From the NCBI GenBank assembly GCA_024276305.1, contig JAJRXK010000040.1, positions 1 through 64,000 of the forward strand: a DNA stretch of 64,000 bases, written 5' to 3'. Source of the stretch: Candidatus Krumholzibacteriota bacterium (GTDB lineage: Bacteria > Krumholzibacteriota > Krumholzibacteriia > JAJRXK01). The notes under the pieces are model-generated. The model was not told where the DNA came from and did no database searches. It saw nothing but the letters and a program-made list of their open reading frames with translations. The position numbers and the translations under genes were made by a program. The first letter of the stretch is position 1; the number at the start of each line of letters is the position of its first letter. Below, piece after piece: positions 44,952-53,737 of the stretch.

Positions 44952-46895
44952 TCATCTGGAGGAGGGAACGCGGACCCGTCGGACGGCTCCGTATTCGTCG
45001 GTGATTTCGAATTCGGGAACCACCTGTTCCTTCCGGGCGGAGGATGGCAAGATTCCGGTCCACAGATGCGTGGTGGGGAGGGCTTCGATCCACTCCGGAA
45101 TCGAGTCGCGCTGCTGAGCGTAGATCGAACGCACACGGGGATCGACTCCTGGTTGCCGCTGAAGCTCTCGCAGAACGCCGTCGCCCCAATCCACCGCGAT
45201 GCGGCTACGGGGCCCTCCCGCATGGTAATTCACGATGGCGCGGCGTTCTTCCGGACCCGGGCCTTCGACTTCGGTCCAGTGCAGGGGAGGCGAGTTCGGT
45301 TCGGAGGCCGGGAGAAAGCGACTGCGGTAGCGAGGGCCTTCGAAGCTCAGCAGGACGGAACCGTTGGGGGACCCGTCTCTCTGGGTGGCCTGGGGAATGC
45401 CCCGGGAGTCGAGGTGTCCGGACCACCAACCACCGCAGGCGGCGGGGAGGGTGATCTGATGGACTCCGGCCTGCGGGTCGAGGCGACGATCGACCCCGAG
45501 GTAGAGTTGCTCGTTCTGGTGGAGGTGCCCGGCGAGGATGAGACGATGTTTGCGAGCGTGGAGGATTTCGAGAATGGCCGTCGCATCGAGAACATTCAGG
45601 GTGGGGTCGTGGGCGTCCACTTCGGTGCGCAGAGGGATGTGGACGCACAACACCACGAGCCAGTCGCCGGGAACGACCGCGAGATCCGCTTCGAGCCAAC
45701 GGATTTGTGGGCCGGTGAAAGCTCCCCGGTAACGGGCACGCCCGGTGTCGGGATCGATTCCTTCATAGACCACGTCGTCGAGGGCGACGAAGTGGACCCG
45801 GCCGGAGTTCCACGAATAGTTCGGAGGACCGAAGAGGCGCTGGTAGGTCTCGAGAGAGGTGCTGTCCTCCGGGGAAGCCAGATTGAGTTCGTGGTTTCCG
45901 GCGATGGGCCACCAAGGTCGATCGAGACTTCCCATCAATTGCTGGAGGCGGGGACCGAGATCGAGTTCGTCGTAGAGAAGGTCGCCACAAATGATGGCCG
46001 ATCGAGTGGGAATCGTTTTCCACTCCTCGAGGACGTCGTCTCGGAGGTAGTCGAATTCCAGTTCGGTCTTCGACTGGGTATCGGCCAAGCACACCACGTC
46101 GAAACTGTCGGAGGCCGCACCTTCCCACAGCGGAAAATCGATTCGATCAGGGAGGGGTCCGGTGGGATCGATCCCGGGATAGTCCAATCCTGAGGGACTT
46201 CCCTGGGGAAAGTACTGATAGTAGAAGGCGGGGCGTCCGTCAGGACCCGGAGGGCAACGGTAGGCGGAGGGCTGACTGATGAAGAGGGTGTCCCGGGGGC
46301 GGATGGGGATCTGCCATCGACCCTCTTCATCGGTGGTCACCACCGAGCGTCCATTGGACACCGCGACTCGGGCCACTCCTGCTTCTCCTGCGTCTCGGTG
46401 CCGATTGTGGTTGAGGTCGGCGAACACGCTTCCCCGGGCCATGAGAGGGCCTGCCACGCCTCGCAGCTCGGGGCGGCGGATGCTGCCTCCCCGGTGCGCG
46501 GTGAGAAGGCCCGAGGCCACCAAGAGGAGAAGGCCTCCGGCGAAGAGGATCTTTCGCCACGAGGCGACGCCATCCCGGAGGGCGCCGGAGAGAAGAGTCT
46601 GGAGGCCGAGAGCGCCCAGGCCGAGGGCGATGAGATAGAAGACGAGGGCGGCCTTGGCGTGGGCGTTGACGGCTCCCTCGGCGATGGCCCCGAGAGATTC
46701 CAGATGGGCCCGCGTGGGGGGGCCACTCTCATGGGCCCCTGCGGTCACGACCGCCAAGATGCCGACGACGATGCAGAGAGTGGACCACGCCTCCGAAGTG
46801 GAGCGCCGCCAGGCCCACAGACAGGTCCCGGCCGCACCGACCGCAGCGATGACGCTGAGGTGGACGATCAGAAGGTGGATCCAGAGGGCAAGCAC
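44952..46895 (-). CDS. Membrane-anchored calcineurin-like metallophosphoesterase with multi-domain architecture
   Basis: 647 residues. The N-terminus (about 1-125) has four membrane helices resembling DUF2231-like modules ('HESGPPTRAHLESLGAIAEGAVNAHAKAAL' in parts is a conserved His-rich loop). A small beta domain follows (about 128-200, 'GSVFADLNHNRHRDAGEAGVARVAVS'), like SdrD-B or MetallophosN. The phosphoesterase core (about 240-470) has 'VVCLADTQ', 'ICGDLLYDE', 'GNHELNL', 'VHIPL' and 'AGHLHQNE', which hold the two-metal ligands. A C-terminal beta domain (about 500-647) resembles the MetallophosC type. It is probably periplasmic or surface-facing, with an unknown phosphoester substrate. 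The link to a membrane module is unusual. Divergent from hemB. Confidence 0.8.
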   Translation of the reverse strand: MLALWIHLLIVHLSVIAAVGAAGTCLWAWRRSTSEAWSTLCIVVGILAVVTAGAHESGPPTRAHLESLGAIAEGAVNAHAKAALVFYLIALGLGALGLQTLLSGALRDGVASWRKILFAGGLLLLVASGLLTAHRGGSIRRPELRGVAGPLMARGSVFADLNHNRHRDAGEAGVARVAVSNGRSVVTTDEEGRWQIPIRPRDTLFISQPSAYRCPPGPDGRPAFYYQYFPQGSPSGLDYPGIDPTGPLPDRIDFPLWEGAASDSFDVVCLADTQSKTELEFDYLRDDVLEEWKTIPTRSAIICGDLLYDELDLGPRLQQLMGSLDRPWWPIAGNHELNLASPEDSTSLETYQRLFGPPNYSWNSGRVHFVALDDVVYEGIDPDTGRARYRGAFTGPQIRWLEADLAVVPGDWLVVLCVHIPLRTEVDAHDPTLNVLDATAILEILHARKHRLILAGHLHQNEQLYLGVDRRLDPQAGVHQITLPAACGGWWSGHLDSRGIPQATQRDGSPNGSVLLSFEGPRYRSRFLPASEPNSPPLHWTEVEGPGPEERRAIVNYHAGGPRSRIAVDWGDGVLRELQRQPGVDPRVRSIYAQQRDSIPEWIEALPTTHLWTGILPSSARKEQVVPEFEITDEYGAVRRVRVPSSR

Positions 46896-47095
46896 AGGGG
46901 TCCTCTCACCAAGGGAATCGGTTCGTCGAGGCTAACAGCCGGGCGGCACTCTGTCTGTGCCGGCTTGGGTCGGGATGGATTCGACCGCGATTTCGTGATC
47001 GAAGCGGGCCGGGGTGTCGACAGCTCCGCCCGGCGTTTCTACTCTCAGGGAGTCTTCAGAGTCTCTCCATGGATCGTTCGCAACGGAGGAAGTCG

Positions 47096-48076
47096 ATGTC
47101 CACTCCCATTCGCCCGCGCCGCAATCGCAAGAACTCCGTGGTTCGTGACTTTCATCGCGAGACCTGGATGAGCCCCCAGCACTTCGTCTATCCACTCTTC
47201 GTTCACGCCGGCAGGGGAGTGCAGCCCATCGCGAGCATGCCGGGCTCGATGCGTTACGATCTGGAGTCGCTGCGCCGGTAGTGCGAGGGGGCGTGGAAGG
47301 ACGGGGTCCACAGTGTCGTGCTCTTTCCGGCGGTCGAAGAGTCTCTCAAGAACCCTACCGGGGATGAGGCCAAGAATCCGGAGGGGCTCATCCCCACTGC
47401 GATCCGCCAGCTCAAGGCGGACAATCCCGAGCTGGTGATCTGTACGGATGTGGCGTTGGATCCCTACAACAGCGATGGCCATGACGGCATCGTGACCGAC
47501 GACGGCCGAATCCTGAACGACGAAACCATCGAAGTGCTCTGCGAGCAGGCCCGGGTCCAGGCGGAAGCGGGTGCGGACATCATCGCGCCCAGTGACATGA
47601 TGGACGGTCGGATTGGTGCGATTCGCTCCACCCTCGACGAGAGTGGGTTCACCGAAGTGTCACTCCTCTCCTACTGCGCCAAGTATGCTTCGGCCTACTA
47701 TGGACCCTTCCGCGACGCCCTCGAGTCCGCTCCCAAGGCCGGAGACAAGAAGACCTACCAGATGGATCCGGCCAATGTGCGCGAGGCGCTGCGAGAGATC
47801 GAGCTCGATGAGGAGGAGGGAGCGGACATCCTGATGGTCAAACCGGCCGGGCCCTACCTCGATGTGATCCGTTTCATGCGCGAGATGACCGCGCTGCCGG
47901 TGGCGGCCTATCAGGTCAGTGGTGAGTATGCGATGATCAAGGCTGCCTCGGAGAAGGGTTGGCTCGACGAAAGGGCAGTTGCTCTCGAGGCGATGACCTC
48001 GATCCGTCGCGCGGGTGCGGATATCATCTTCACCTACTACGCTCGGCAGATCGCGCAGTGGTTGGCCCAGTCCTGA
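47096..48076 (+). pseudogene. hemB: Delta-aminolevulinic acid dehydratase (HemB) with in-frame TAG at codon 62
   Basis: The ATG at 47096 follows CGGAGGAAG. The frame is open for 61 codons with the usual HemB start ('RPRRNRKNSVVRDFHRE', 'YPLFVHAG', 'IASMPGSMRYDLESLRR'), meets TAG at 47279-47281, then continues in the same frame as 'CEGAWKDGVHSVVLFP' to the normal end. Counted through, it is 326 residues, a normal HemB length. Catalytic Lys196 (CAKYAS) and Lys249 (MVKPA) and the Mg-type 'DVALDPYNSDGHDG' are intact. HemB joins two aminolevulinates to porphobilinogen for heme. The N-terminal arm is needed for oligomers, so restarting at GTG 47318 would give a poor enzyme. A sequencing error, recent mutation or readthrough are all possible. 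Confidence 0.85.
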
Positions 48077-48077
48077 T

Positions 48078-48500
48078 TCAGCTCTGTTGGACCACGAGAG
48101 CGGTGCGTCGGATCTCCTCGACCATGGAGAAGAATCCATTGCGCCGATTCGGGCTGAGGTGTTGTTCGAGCCCCACCCGACGGAAGAAGTCCTCCAGATC
48201 CACGGCCAGGATCTCTTCCGGAGTGTGTCCCGAATAAAGGATGCGCAGGACGGCGAAGAGACCCTTCACGATGGCGGAATCACTGTCCCCGAGGAATTCC
48301 AGACGCGGTGGATCTCCGTCGAGGACCACCGGACGAAGCCAAACTTGACTGATGCACCCTTCGACCTTGTGCTGATCATCGCGATACTCTTCGGGATAGG
48401 GCGGCAGTTTTGCTCCCAGCGCGATGAGGTAGTGGTATCGCTCTTCCCAGTCCTCGAAGAGACTCAGATTCGATTCGAGTTCGGTGGCATCCATCGGCAT
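48078..48500 (-). CDS. sufE: SufE-type cysteine desulfurase activator
   Basis: 140 residues of SufE fold. The sulfur-accepting Cys49 is in VEGCISQVW, with 'YHYLIALGAKLPPYPEEYR' before it and 'GHTPEEIL' after it, typical of the family. SufE takes sulfane sulfur from SufS and passes it to SufB. In this genome it lies 8 kb from the suf operon, one base after the aminopeptidase stop on the minus strand, so the two are probably cotranscribed. Its stop is one base from that of hemB on the other strand. Confidence 0.92.
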   Translation of the reverse strand: MPMDATELESNLSLFEDWEERYHYLIALGAKLPPYPEEYRDDQHKVEGCISQVWLRPVVLDGDPPRLEFLGDSDSAIVKGLFAVLRILYSGHTPEEILAVDLEDFFRRVGLEQHLSPNRRNGFFSMVEEIRRTALVVQQS

Positions 48501-48501
48501 T

Positions 48502-50040
48502 CTATTCCACGAAGGCAGCGGTGAGAGCTACGAGCGGCGCCGCACTGGGGCTTCCGTGCTGCCAGTCGTCGGCCATGCAGCCGCTGCCCGCGATATCGAT
48601 GTGCGTGAAGGGGAGGGGATGATCACTGCTCTTGGCGTGGGCGTCGAGACCTGCGGCCAGGACCAGGAAGGCCATGGGGAATTGGTGGCCGCGAACCGTC
48701 TGCGAGGACGGGGCATTGTTGCAGGAGAGAATGTCGTCCGCCTTGGTGCGGCCGCGGACGAAATCGTAGTCCTCACGGCGCGATCGCGAGATCGCGAAAG
48801 GGTCTCCCCACAAATCCCCGGCTGCGCTCAGAGAGCGAGCGATGGCCGCATATTCGGCCGGACCGTTTTCGATGGCAATGGTATAAGGGCCAACGGCCAG
48901 GCTCGCGTGGCCGGTGAGGGTGGCGACGGTCATCAGAGCCGGGTTTTCGGATTCGAGGGCATCGATCCGAAGGTGGGACAGCAGATCCGCCAGAACCAGT
49001 CGTCCCTCGGCATCGGTATTTCCGATGCGCACTCTCTTGCCGGCGTGGCTGGTGTGGATCTCGTCGCTCACGAAAGAGTCGGCGCCAATGCTGTTGCGGA
49101 CGACCCCCAGCTCTGCGATCACCCGCAATTTCGGGGGGGCGAGGAGGGCAACGGTCTTGAGGAATCCCGCAACTCCGGCTGCGCCGCCTTTGTCGCGGCT
49201 CATTCCGGCCATGTGGCCGCCGACTTTGAGATCGGCTCCTCCGGTATCGTAGACCACTCCCTTGCCCGCGAAGAGAAGGGTCCGTTCGATGGGACCATCG
49301 CCGACATATTCGAGGCGGACCACCCGCGGATGATGGCGTTCCACCGCGAGAGAAGCTCGACCCACGGCGAAGAGCAGGGGGTACTCCTTCTGGATTCGAT
49401 CGAGGTCGTCGATCACTTCCACGGTCACCGGAAGTCCCGTGAAGGCACGGGCGCATTCATCGGCAAACCGAGGAGGAGCCATGCGTTCGGGTTCGGTCCC
49501 GCCGAGGTCGCGGGCCAGGCGACGGCCGGCCTCGATGGCTTGGAGCCGTTGAGCGAGAGCCGGATCGCCTTCGAATCCGAGGGCGGTGATGCACTCTGGA
49601 TCCGGGACGAGTCCGCGCTCTCTGGCCTCGAGGGGCTGCCACAGGGCAGCTGCCGCTCCCAGCAGGGCCACTTCGCGGGCCTGGGCGAAGCGGGGATCGG
49701 AGGGAACACCGGTGACCAGCAGGAGGGGCCGCCGTGACCCCGCGTCTCGGGCGAGCAGGGTCGCCTCGGCCGCCGCTTCGGCGAAGCTCCGGACATCGTC
49801 ATAGTCGTGGTCGAGGGCTCCGGTGGGAGCCAGCACCAGACGTCCTCCCGCCAGCTCGGGCGCTACGTGGAGGCCGACGCGGTCGTTGATGGCAGCGTGA
49901 ACGCGGCGAATCCTCTCGATGGCCTCCTGAATCGTGGCGGGAAGCCGGGACTCTCCCCATCGGCCGATCACGAGGACTGCATCGAAGTCCGAAGTCGGTT
50001 CGCAGGCCGCCTCCGGGTCCTGGATGGGCCGAAACTCCAT
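48502..50040 (-). CDS. M17 leucyl aminopeptidase
   Basis: 512 residues from the ATG at 50040, preceded by GGAGAGGG on the minus strand. The C-terminal catalytic domain has the two-metal site: KGVVYDTGGADLKVGG, 'SRDKGGAAG' and the family signature NTDAEGRLVLAD (about 340). The stretch usually read as 'M-K-x-D-M-G-G' is 'MSRDKGG' here, a small departure near a ligand. The enzyme removes N-terminal residues from peptides in the cytoplasm. It lies just upstream of sufE and is divergent from a POT-type peptide transporter, in a locus rich in peptide-use genes. Confidence 0.88.
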   Translation of the reverse strand: MEFRPIQDPEAACEPTSDFDAVLVIGRWGESRLPATIQEAIERIRRVHAAINDRVGLHVAPELAGGRLVLAPTGALDHDYDDVRSFAEAAAEATLLARDAGSRRPLLLVTGVPSDPRFAQAREVALLGAAAALWQPLEARERGLVPDPECITALGFEGDPALAQRLQAIEAGRRLARDLGGTEPERMAPPRFADECARAFTGLPVTVEVIDDLDRIQKEYPLLFAVGRASLAVERHHPRVVRLEYVGDGPIERTLLFAGKGVVYDTGGADLKVGGHMAGMSRDKGGAAGVAGFLKTVALLAPPKLRVIAELGVVRNSIGADSFVSDEIHTSHAGKRVRIGNTDAEGRLVLADLLSHLRIDALESENPALMTVATLTGHASLAVGPYTIAIENGPAEYAAIARSLSAAGDLWGDPFAISRSRREDYDFVRGRTKADDILSCNNAPSSQTVRGHQFPMAFLVLAAGLDAHAKSSDHPLPFTHIDIAGSGCMADDWQHGSPSAAPLVALTAAFVE

Positions 50041-50292
50041 GGAATCCCTCTCCTTGTCCAAGTAATCCAACCTGACGACCGCTCGAAGCGGCAGCAACAT
50101 ACCGGATCTGTGGGGTCGGCGCAATCGGAGGCGATCGAACTGGCCTGGGATCCACACTTTCGCTGCCTTGGTTGCAGGCGTATGATGGCGGTCACGGCCG
50201 GGTGCCAACGAGACCCCGGCCGCAGTCGTGTGGAAGACACCCTTGCCGCGCGTTCGCCCCTTCTACCGGGGCCAGACATCAGGAGGAAGATT

Positions 50293-52068
50293 TTGTCGGA
50301 GCAGAAACCTGGGTTCATGGCCCAGATCAAGAGCTATCCCGCGCAATTCTGGGTGGCCAATACCATGGAGATCTTCGAGAGGATGTCCTGGTACGGTTGG
50401 TTCACCGTGATGGCCCTCTACGTCACCGGGTCTCCGGAGACTGGAGGCTTGGGTTTCAGCACCGAGACCCGTGGCGCGTTGCAGGGCATTGTGCCCTTCT
50501 TCCTCTATATGTTCCCCGTGGTCACCGGGGCCCTTGCGGACCGCTTCGGATTCCGGCGCACCTTCCTGTGGGCCTTCTCCATCATGATCGTGGCCTACTA
50601 CCTCTTGGGTCAGTTCAGTTCTCTGCCCACCTTCTTCCTCGCCTTCATGTTCGTGGCGGTGGGGGCTGCGCTCTTCAAGCCGGTGGTGGTGGGTACGGTG
50701 GCCAAGGTGACCAACGAGGGGAACTCGGCCACAGCCTTCGGCATCTTCTACATGATGGTCAACATCGGCGGATTCGTCGGTCCCATCGTGGCGGGAATCA
50801 TGCGCGGGATGGGATGGAATTGGGTCTTCGTGGCCTGTTCCGGATGGGCGGTGGTGAATCTGCTCATCGCGATCTTCTTCTACCGTGAGCCCGAGTACGA
50901 AGAGTCTCAGCGCCAGGGAGGCTTCTCGAAGATTTTCGACAACATGGTCGAGGTCCTCGGCAATGTCCGCTTCTTCATCACGGTTTTCGGGGTGCTCTTC
51001 GCTCTGATGTTCGCCAACCTGGACGTCGGCATTTTCTCCGGATTCGGATGGCGGGAATGCGGAATCTTCGTGGGGATCTGGCTCATCGCGAACTTCGTCT
51101 GGGATGCGCTGATGCCCCGTGGGAGCGGCGTTCCCGAGAGCAAGGGGGGGATGAAGCGCCCGTCGCTGATGCGGCGGATGTACTGCAGCAATTGGCGCTT
51201 CGCCTTGTTCCTGCTGATCATGAGCGGCTTCTGGACCAGCTTCAATCAGATCTTCTACACCATGCCCGAATACATCCGGGACTTCGTCGAAACGCGGCCG
51301 ATGATCGACTTTGCCGAGACGGTCTTCGGCGCCGAAGGAGTGGCGGAAAAGGTGGCCACGGTCAGCCCCCTCGAGCGCGACGAGATCGTCAGGGATCTGC
51401 GGGAGTTCGTAGCGGGCGAAGAGGACGCGGACAAGACGGCCCACGACCTGGTGTTGAGCAAGGTGCGTCGGACTTCGGCGCAGCTGGAGCAGTTGCGAGA
51501 ACAGTACGGGAGCGATGTCGAAGCGATGTCGGTGGCGGCCATCCGGGATGGAAGGCAGTTCAATCCCGAATACATCGTGAACATCGATGCTGGTGCGATC
51601 GTGATCTTTCAGGTCTTGGTCTCGTTCATGATGGCCCGTTTCCACCAGTTCACGACCATGATCGTGGGAATGATCATTGCCGCCGCGGGAATCGGCCTGT
51701 CCTTCTTCGCGGGCGGTGAGGGGACGATCGGGCTCGGGGGGTCGGTGTGGATCGTTGCTCTGGGGCTCTTCACTTTCGCCATCGGTGAAATGATGGCCAG
51801 TCCCACCAGTCAGGAATATGTCGGAAGAATCGCCCCGTCGGACAAGAAGGCCTTGTACATGGGTTACTACTTCGTGGCCGTCGCTCTGGGTAACCTCTTC
51901 GGAGGAATCCTCTCTGGCGAACTCTACGGCAAGCTGGCGCGGGACATGCAGCGGCCGGACCTGATGTGGTTGACCTTTGGGGCCATCATGCTGGCCACCG
52001 CATTGATCTTCCTCCTCTACGATCGCTTCGCATTGCCGAGGAATTCGAAAGAATCCCTTACCGGTTGA
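50293..52068 (+). CDS. POT/PTR-type peptide transporter (MFS), copy 1
   Basis: TTG at 50293 is chosen because AGGAGGA lies 7 bases upstream. 591 residues, about twelve to fourteen membrane helices. The first helix has MEIFERMSWYGWFTVMALYV, the POT-type ExxER-like motif ('E-x-F-E-R-x-x-W-Y-G'), and the later 'GIFYMMVNIGGFVGP' matches the POT signature on helix 5. A hydrophilic insert of about 90 residues lies mid-protein ('VEKVATVSPLERDEIV' region), longer than in copies 2 and 3. These proton-driven carriers import di- and tripeptides. It is divergent from the M17 aminopeptidase, with a hairpin after its stop. Confidence 0.82.
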   Translation: MSEQKPGFMAQIKSYPAQFWVANTMEIFERMSWYGWFTVMALYVTGSPETGGLGFSTETRGALQGIVPFFLYMFPVVTGALADRFGFRRTFLWAFSIMIVAYYLLGQFSSLPTFFLAFMFVAVGAALFKPVVVGTVAKVTNEGNSATAFGIFYMMVNIGGFVGPIVAGIMRGMGWNWVFVACSGWAVVNLLIAIFFYREPEYEESQRQGGFSKIFDNMVEVLGNVRFFITVFGVLFALMFANLDVGIFSGFGWRECGIFVGIWLIANFVWDALMPRGSGVPESKGGMKRPSLMRRMYCSNWRFALFLLIMSGFWTSFNQIFYTMPEYIRDFVETRPMIDFAETVFGAEGVAEKVATVSPLERDEIVRDLREFVAGEEDADKTAHDLVLSKVRRTSAQLEQLREQYGSDVEAMSVAAIRDGRQFNPEYIVNIDAGAIVIFQVLVSFMMARFHQFTTMIVGMIIAAAGIGLSFFAGGEGTIGLGGSVWIVALGLFTFAIGEMMASPTSQEYVGRIAPSDKKALYMGYYFVAVALGNLFGGILSGELYGKLARDMQRPDLMWLTFGAIMLATALIFLLYDRFALPRNSKESLTG

Positions 52069-52089
52069 GCGCAATTTTCAGCGACCTTG

Positions 52090-52121
52090 GCAACAGGCCC
52101 CGCTACGGCGGGGCCTGTTGC
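52090..52121. terminator. Perfect 14-bp hairpin between convergent transporter genes
   Basis: Arms GCAACAGGCCCCGC / GCGGGGCCTGTTGC around TACG, 21 bases past the stop of the plus-strand transporter and 18 bases before that of the minus-strand one. No clear T-tract, so it may act in both directions. Confidence 0.7.
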
Positions 52122-52139
52122 GTGGCCGATGCTGCCCTC

Positions 52140-53696
52140 TCAGCTCTCTCTGCGCGGGGATGCGGTCACGACGTGATTGTAGATGACCAGGCCGATGGCG
52201 GTGAGAGCGGCGAAGGCGCCGTAGATCCACCACAGAACCTCGGGAGTGTCCGCGCCCTTGGGGCCGAAGCGCTCGTAGGTCTGTCCGCTCAGGATTCCCC
52301 CGAAGAGGTTGCCCAAGGCCGTGCACCAGTAGAAGTAGCCCATGTACATGCCGACCTTCTCCGGGGGCGCGATCAGACCGGCGTATTGCTTGGACTTGGG
52401 GCTCGCGAGCATCTCACCCACGCTGAAGACCAGAATGCCCAGTACCACGAACCAGCCGTCTGCGCCGCCGAGGAAGACCAGGAAACTCAGAATGGTCACT
52501 ACGATGCCCGAAATAATGGTGGCGAGCGGACGAATGTTGCGCGCGAACCAGCTGATGAGTACTTGGAGACAGATGATTCCGAAGGCATTGAGGTTGATCA
52601 GGTACTCCGGCTTGATCTTGCCGTGGTCGAACCAGAAGGGGTCGCCGGTGTTGACGCTCTTGCCGAAGATGCCGGCCACCGAGTCGAGAGTGCTCGCGAT
52701 GCCCGAGGTGTCGGTATAGTCACGAATGTATTCGGGAACGGTGATGAACAGCTGGTTGAAGCTGGTCCAGAAGCCGGCCATCAGCAGGAGAAAGATCATG
52801 TACCGTCCTTCGCCGACTTGACTCACCGGCGAGAGGAACTTGGATCGGCCGCGCCAGTCCGAGATCACCGCCCGGAACACGAAGTCGAGAAGGAGGTTGA
52901 GACCGATCCAGGCGCCACCCGCGAAAATGGCGTCGATGGGATCGAGCCACTTGCTTCCGGCGACCATGATGATCAACGAGCCGAAGACTGTGGCGAAGAA
53001 ACGGAGGTTGCCGACGACTTCGACCATTCCGCGCAATACCGCCGCGATACTCTTGCGCTCCTCCGCCGCGGCAGATCGGGCCGGCTCGCGGTAGAAGAGG
53101 GCGCACCACACGAGATTCATTGCGGCCCAGCTGGCCGAGGCGTAGAAGACATAGTGCCATCCCCAGCCGCGAACGATCCCCGCCGCAATGGGTCCCAGGA
53201 ATCCGCCGATGTTGACCATCATGTAGAAGATCCCGTAGCCCATGGATCCGGTCTTCTCGTTGGTACTCTTGGCCACTGTGGCGATGACCACGGGCTTGAA
53301 CATTCCGTGGCCGATGGCGACGAGGGTGTAGACCAAGAGGAAGCTCGCGAAGGATTGGGCGTGTTGGAGGGCCAGATAGCCCGGAGCCATCACCAGGAAG
53401 CTGGCCATGAACATGCGCTTGAATCCATAACGATCTGCAAGAGCTCCGAAGACGGCGGGGAAGAGGTAGAGCAGGAAGGTGACGATGGCTTGAATCACCC
53501 CCCGATCGCTCGAGCTGAGGCCGAGCCCGCCTTCTTCTCTGGGCCCGGTGAGGTAGAGCGAGCTCACCGCGTAGAAGCCGTACCAGGCCATGCGCTCGAA
53601 GATTTCGAGGAGGTTGGCGGCCCAGAAGGGGCGAGGGAAGCCGAGCGGGCCGGTGCCCGGAGCGTCTACGGCGGCGGTGGGGTTCTCGGTCTGCAT
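52140..53696 (-). CDS. POT/PTR-type peptide transporter (MFS), copy 2
   Basis: 518 residues from the ATG at 53696; an upstream in-frame start overlaps the neighbour gene and is less likely. It has the same hallmarks as copy 1: LLEIFERMAWYGFYAVSSLYL in helix 1 and GIFYMMVNIGGFLGP in helix 5, with twelve or more membrane helices. It lacks the long insert of copy 1. Predicted to import small peptides with protons. It is the third gene of a minus-strand run pepT - transporter 3 - transporter 2; it follows copy 3 by 41 bases. Confidence 0.85.
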   Translation of the reverse strand: MQTENPTAAVDAPGTGPLGFPRPFWAANLLEIFERMAWYGFYAVSSLYLTGPREEGGLGLSSSDRGVIQAIVTFLLYLFPAVFGALADRYGFKRMFMASFLVMAPGYLALQHAQSFASFLLVYTLVAIGHGMFKPVVIATVAKSTNEKTGSMGYGIFYMMVNIGGFLGPIAAGIVRGWGWHYVFYASASWAAMNLVWCALFYREPARSAAAEERKSIAAVLRGMVEVVGNLRFFATVFGSLIIMVAGSKWLDPIDAIFAGGAWIGLNLLLDFVFRAVISDWRGRSKFLSPVSQVGEGRYMIFLLLMAGFWTSFNQLFITVPEYIRDYTDTSGIASTLDSVAGIFGKSVNTGDPFWFDHGKIKPEYLINLNAFGIICLQVLISWFARNIRPLATIISGIVVTILSFLVFLGGADGWFVVLGILVFSVGEMLASPKSKQYAGLIAPPEKVGMYMGYFYWCTALGNLFGGILSGQTYERFGPKGADTPEVLWWIYGAFAALTAIGLVIYNHVVTASPRRES

Positions 53697-53737
53697 GAGA
53701 GCCTCGAGTCGTAGAGTGGGAAGGCAAGAGGGACGGC

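Noticed and set aside
47279-47281. Reassignment of TAG or TAA as glutamine in this genome
   Set aside because: metK, engine genes such as sufC and the secreted proteins end in TAG, and clpP ends in TAA at the expected protein length, so both are true stops.
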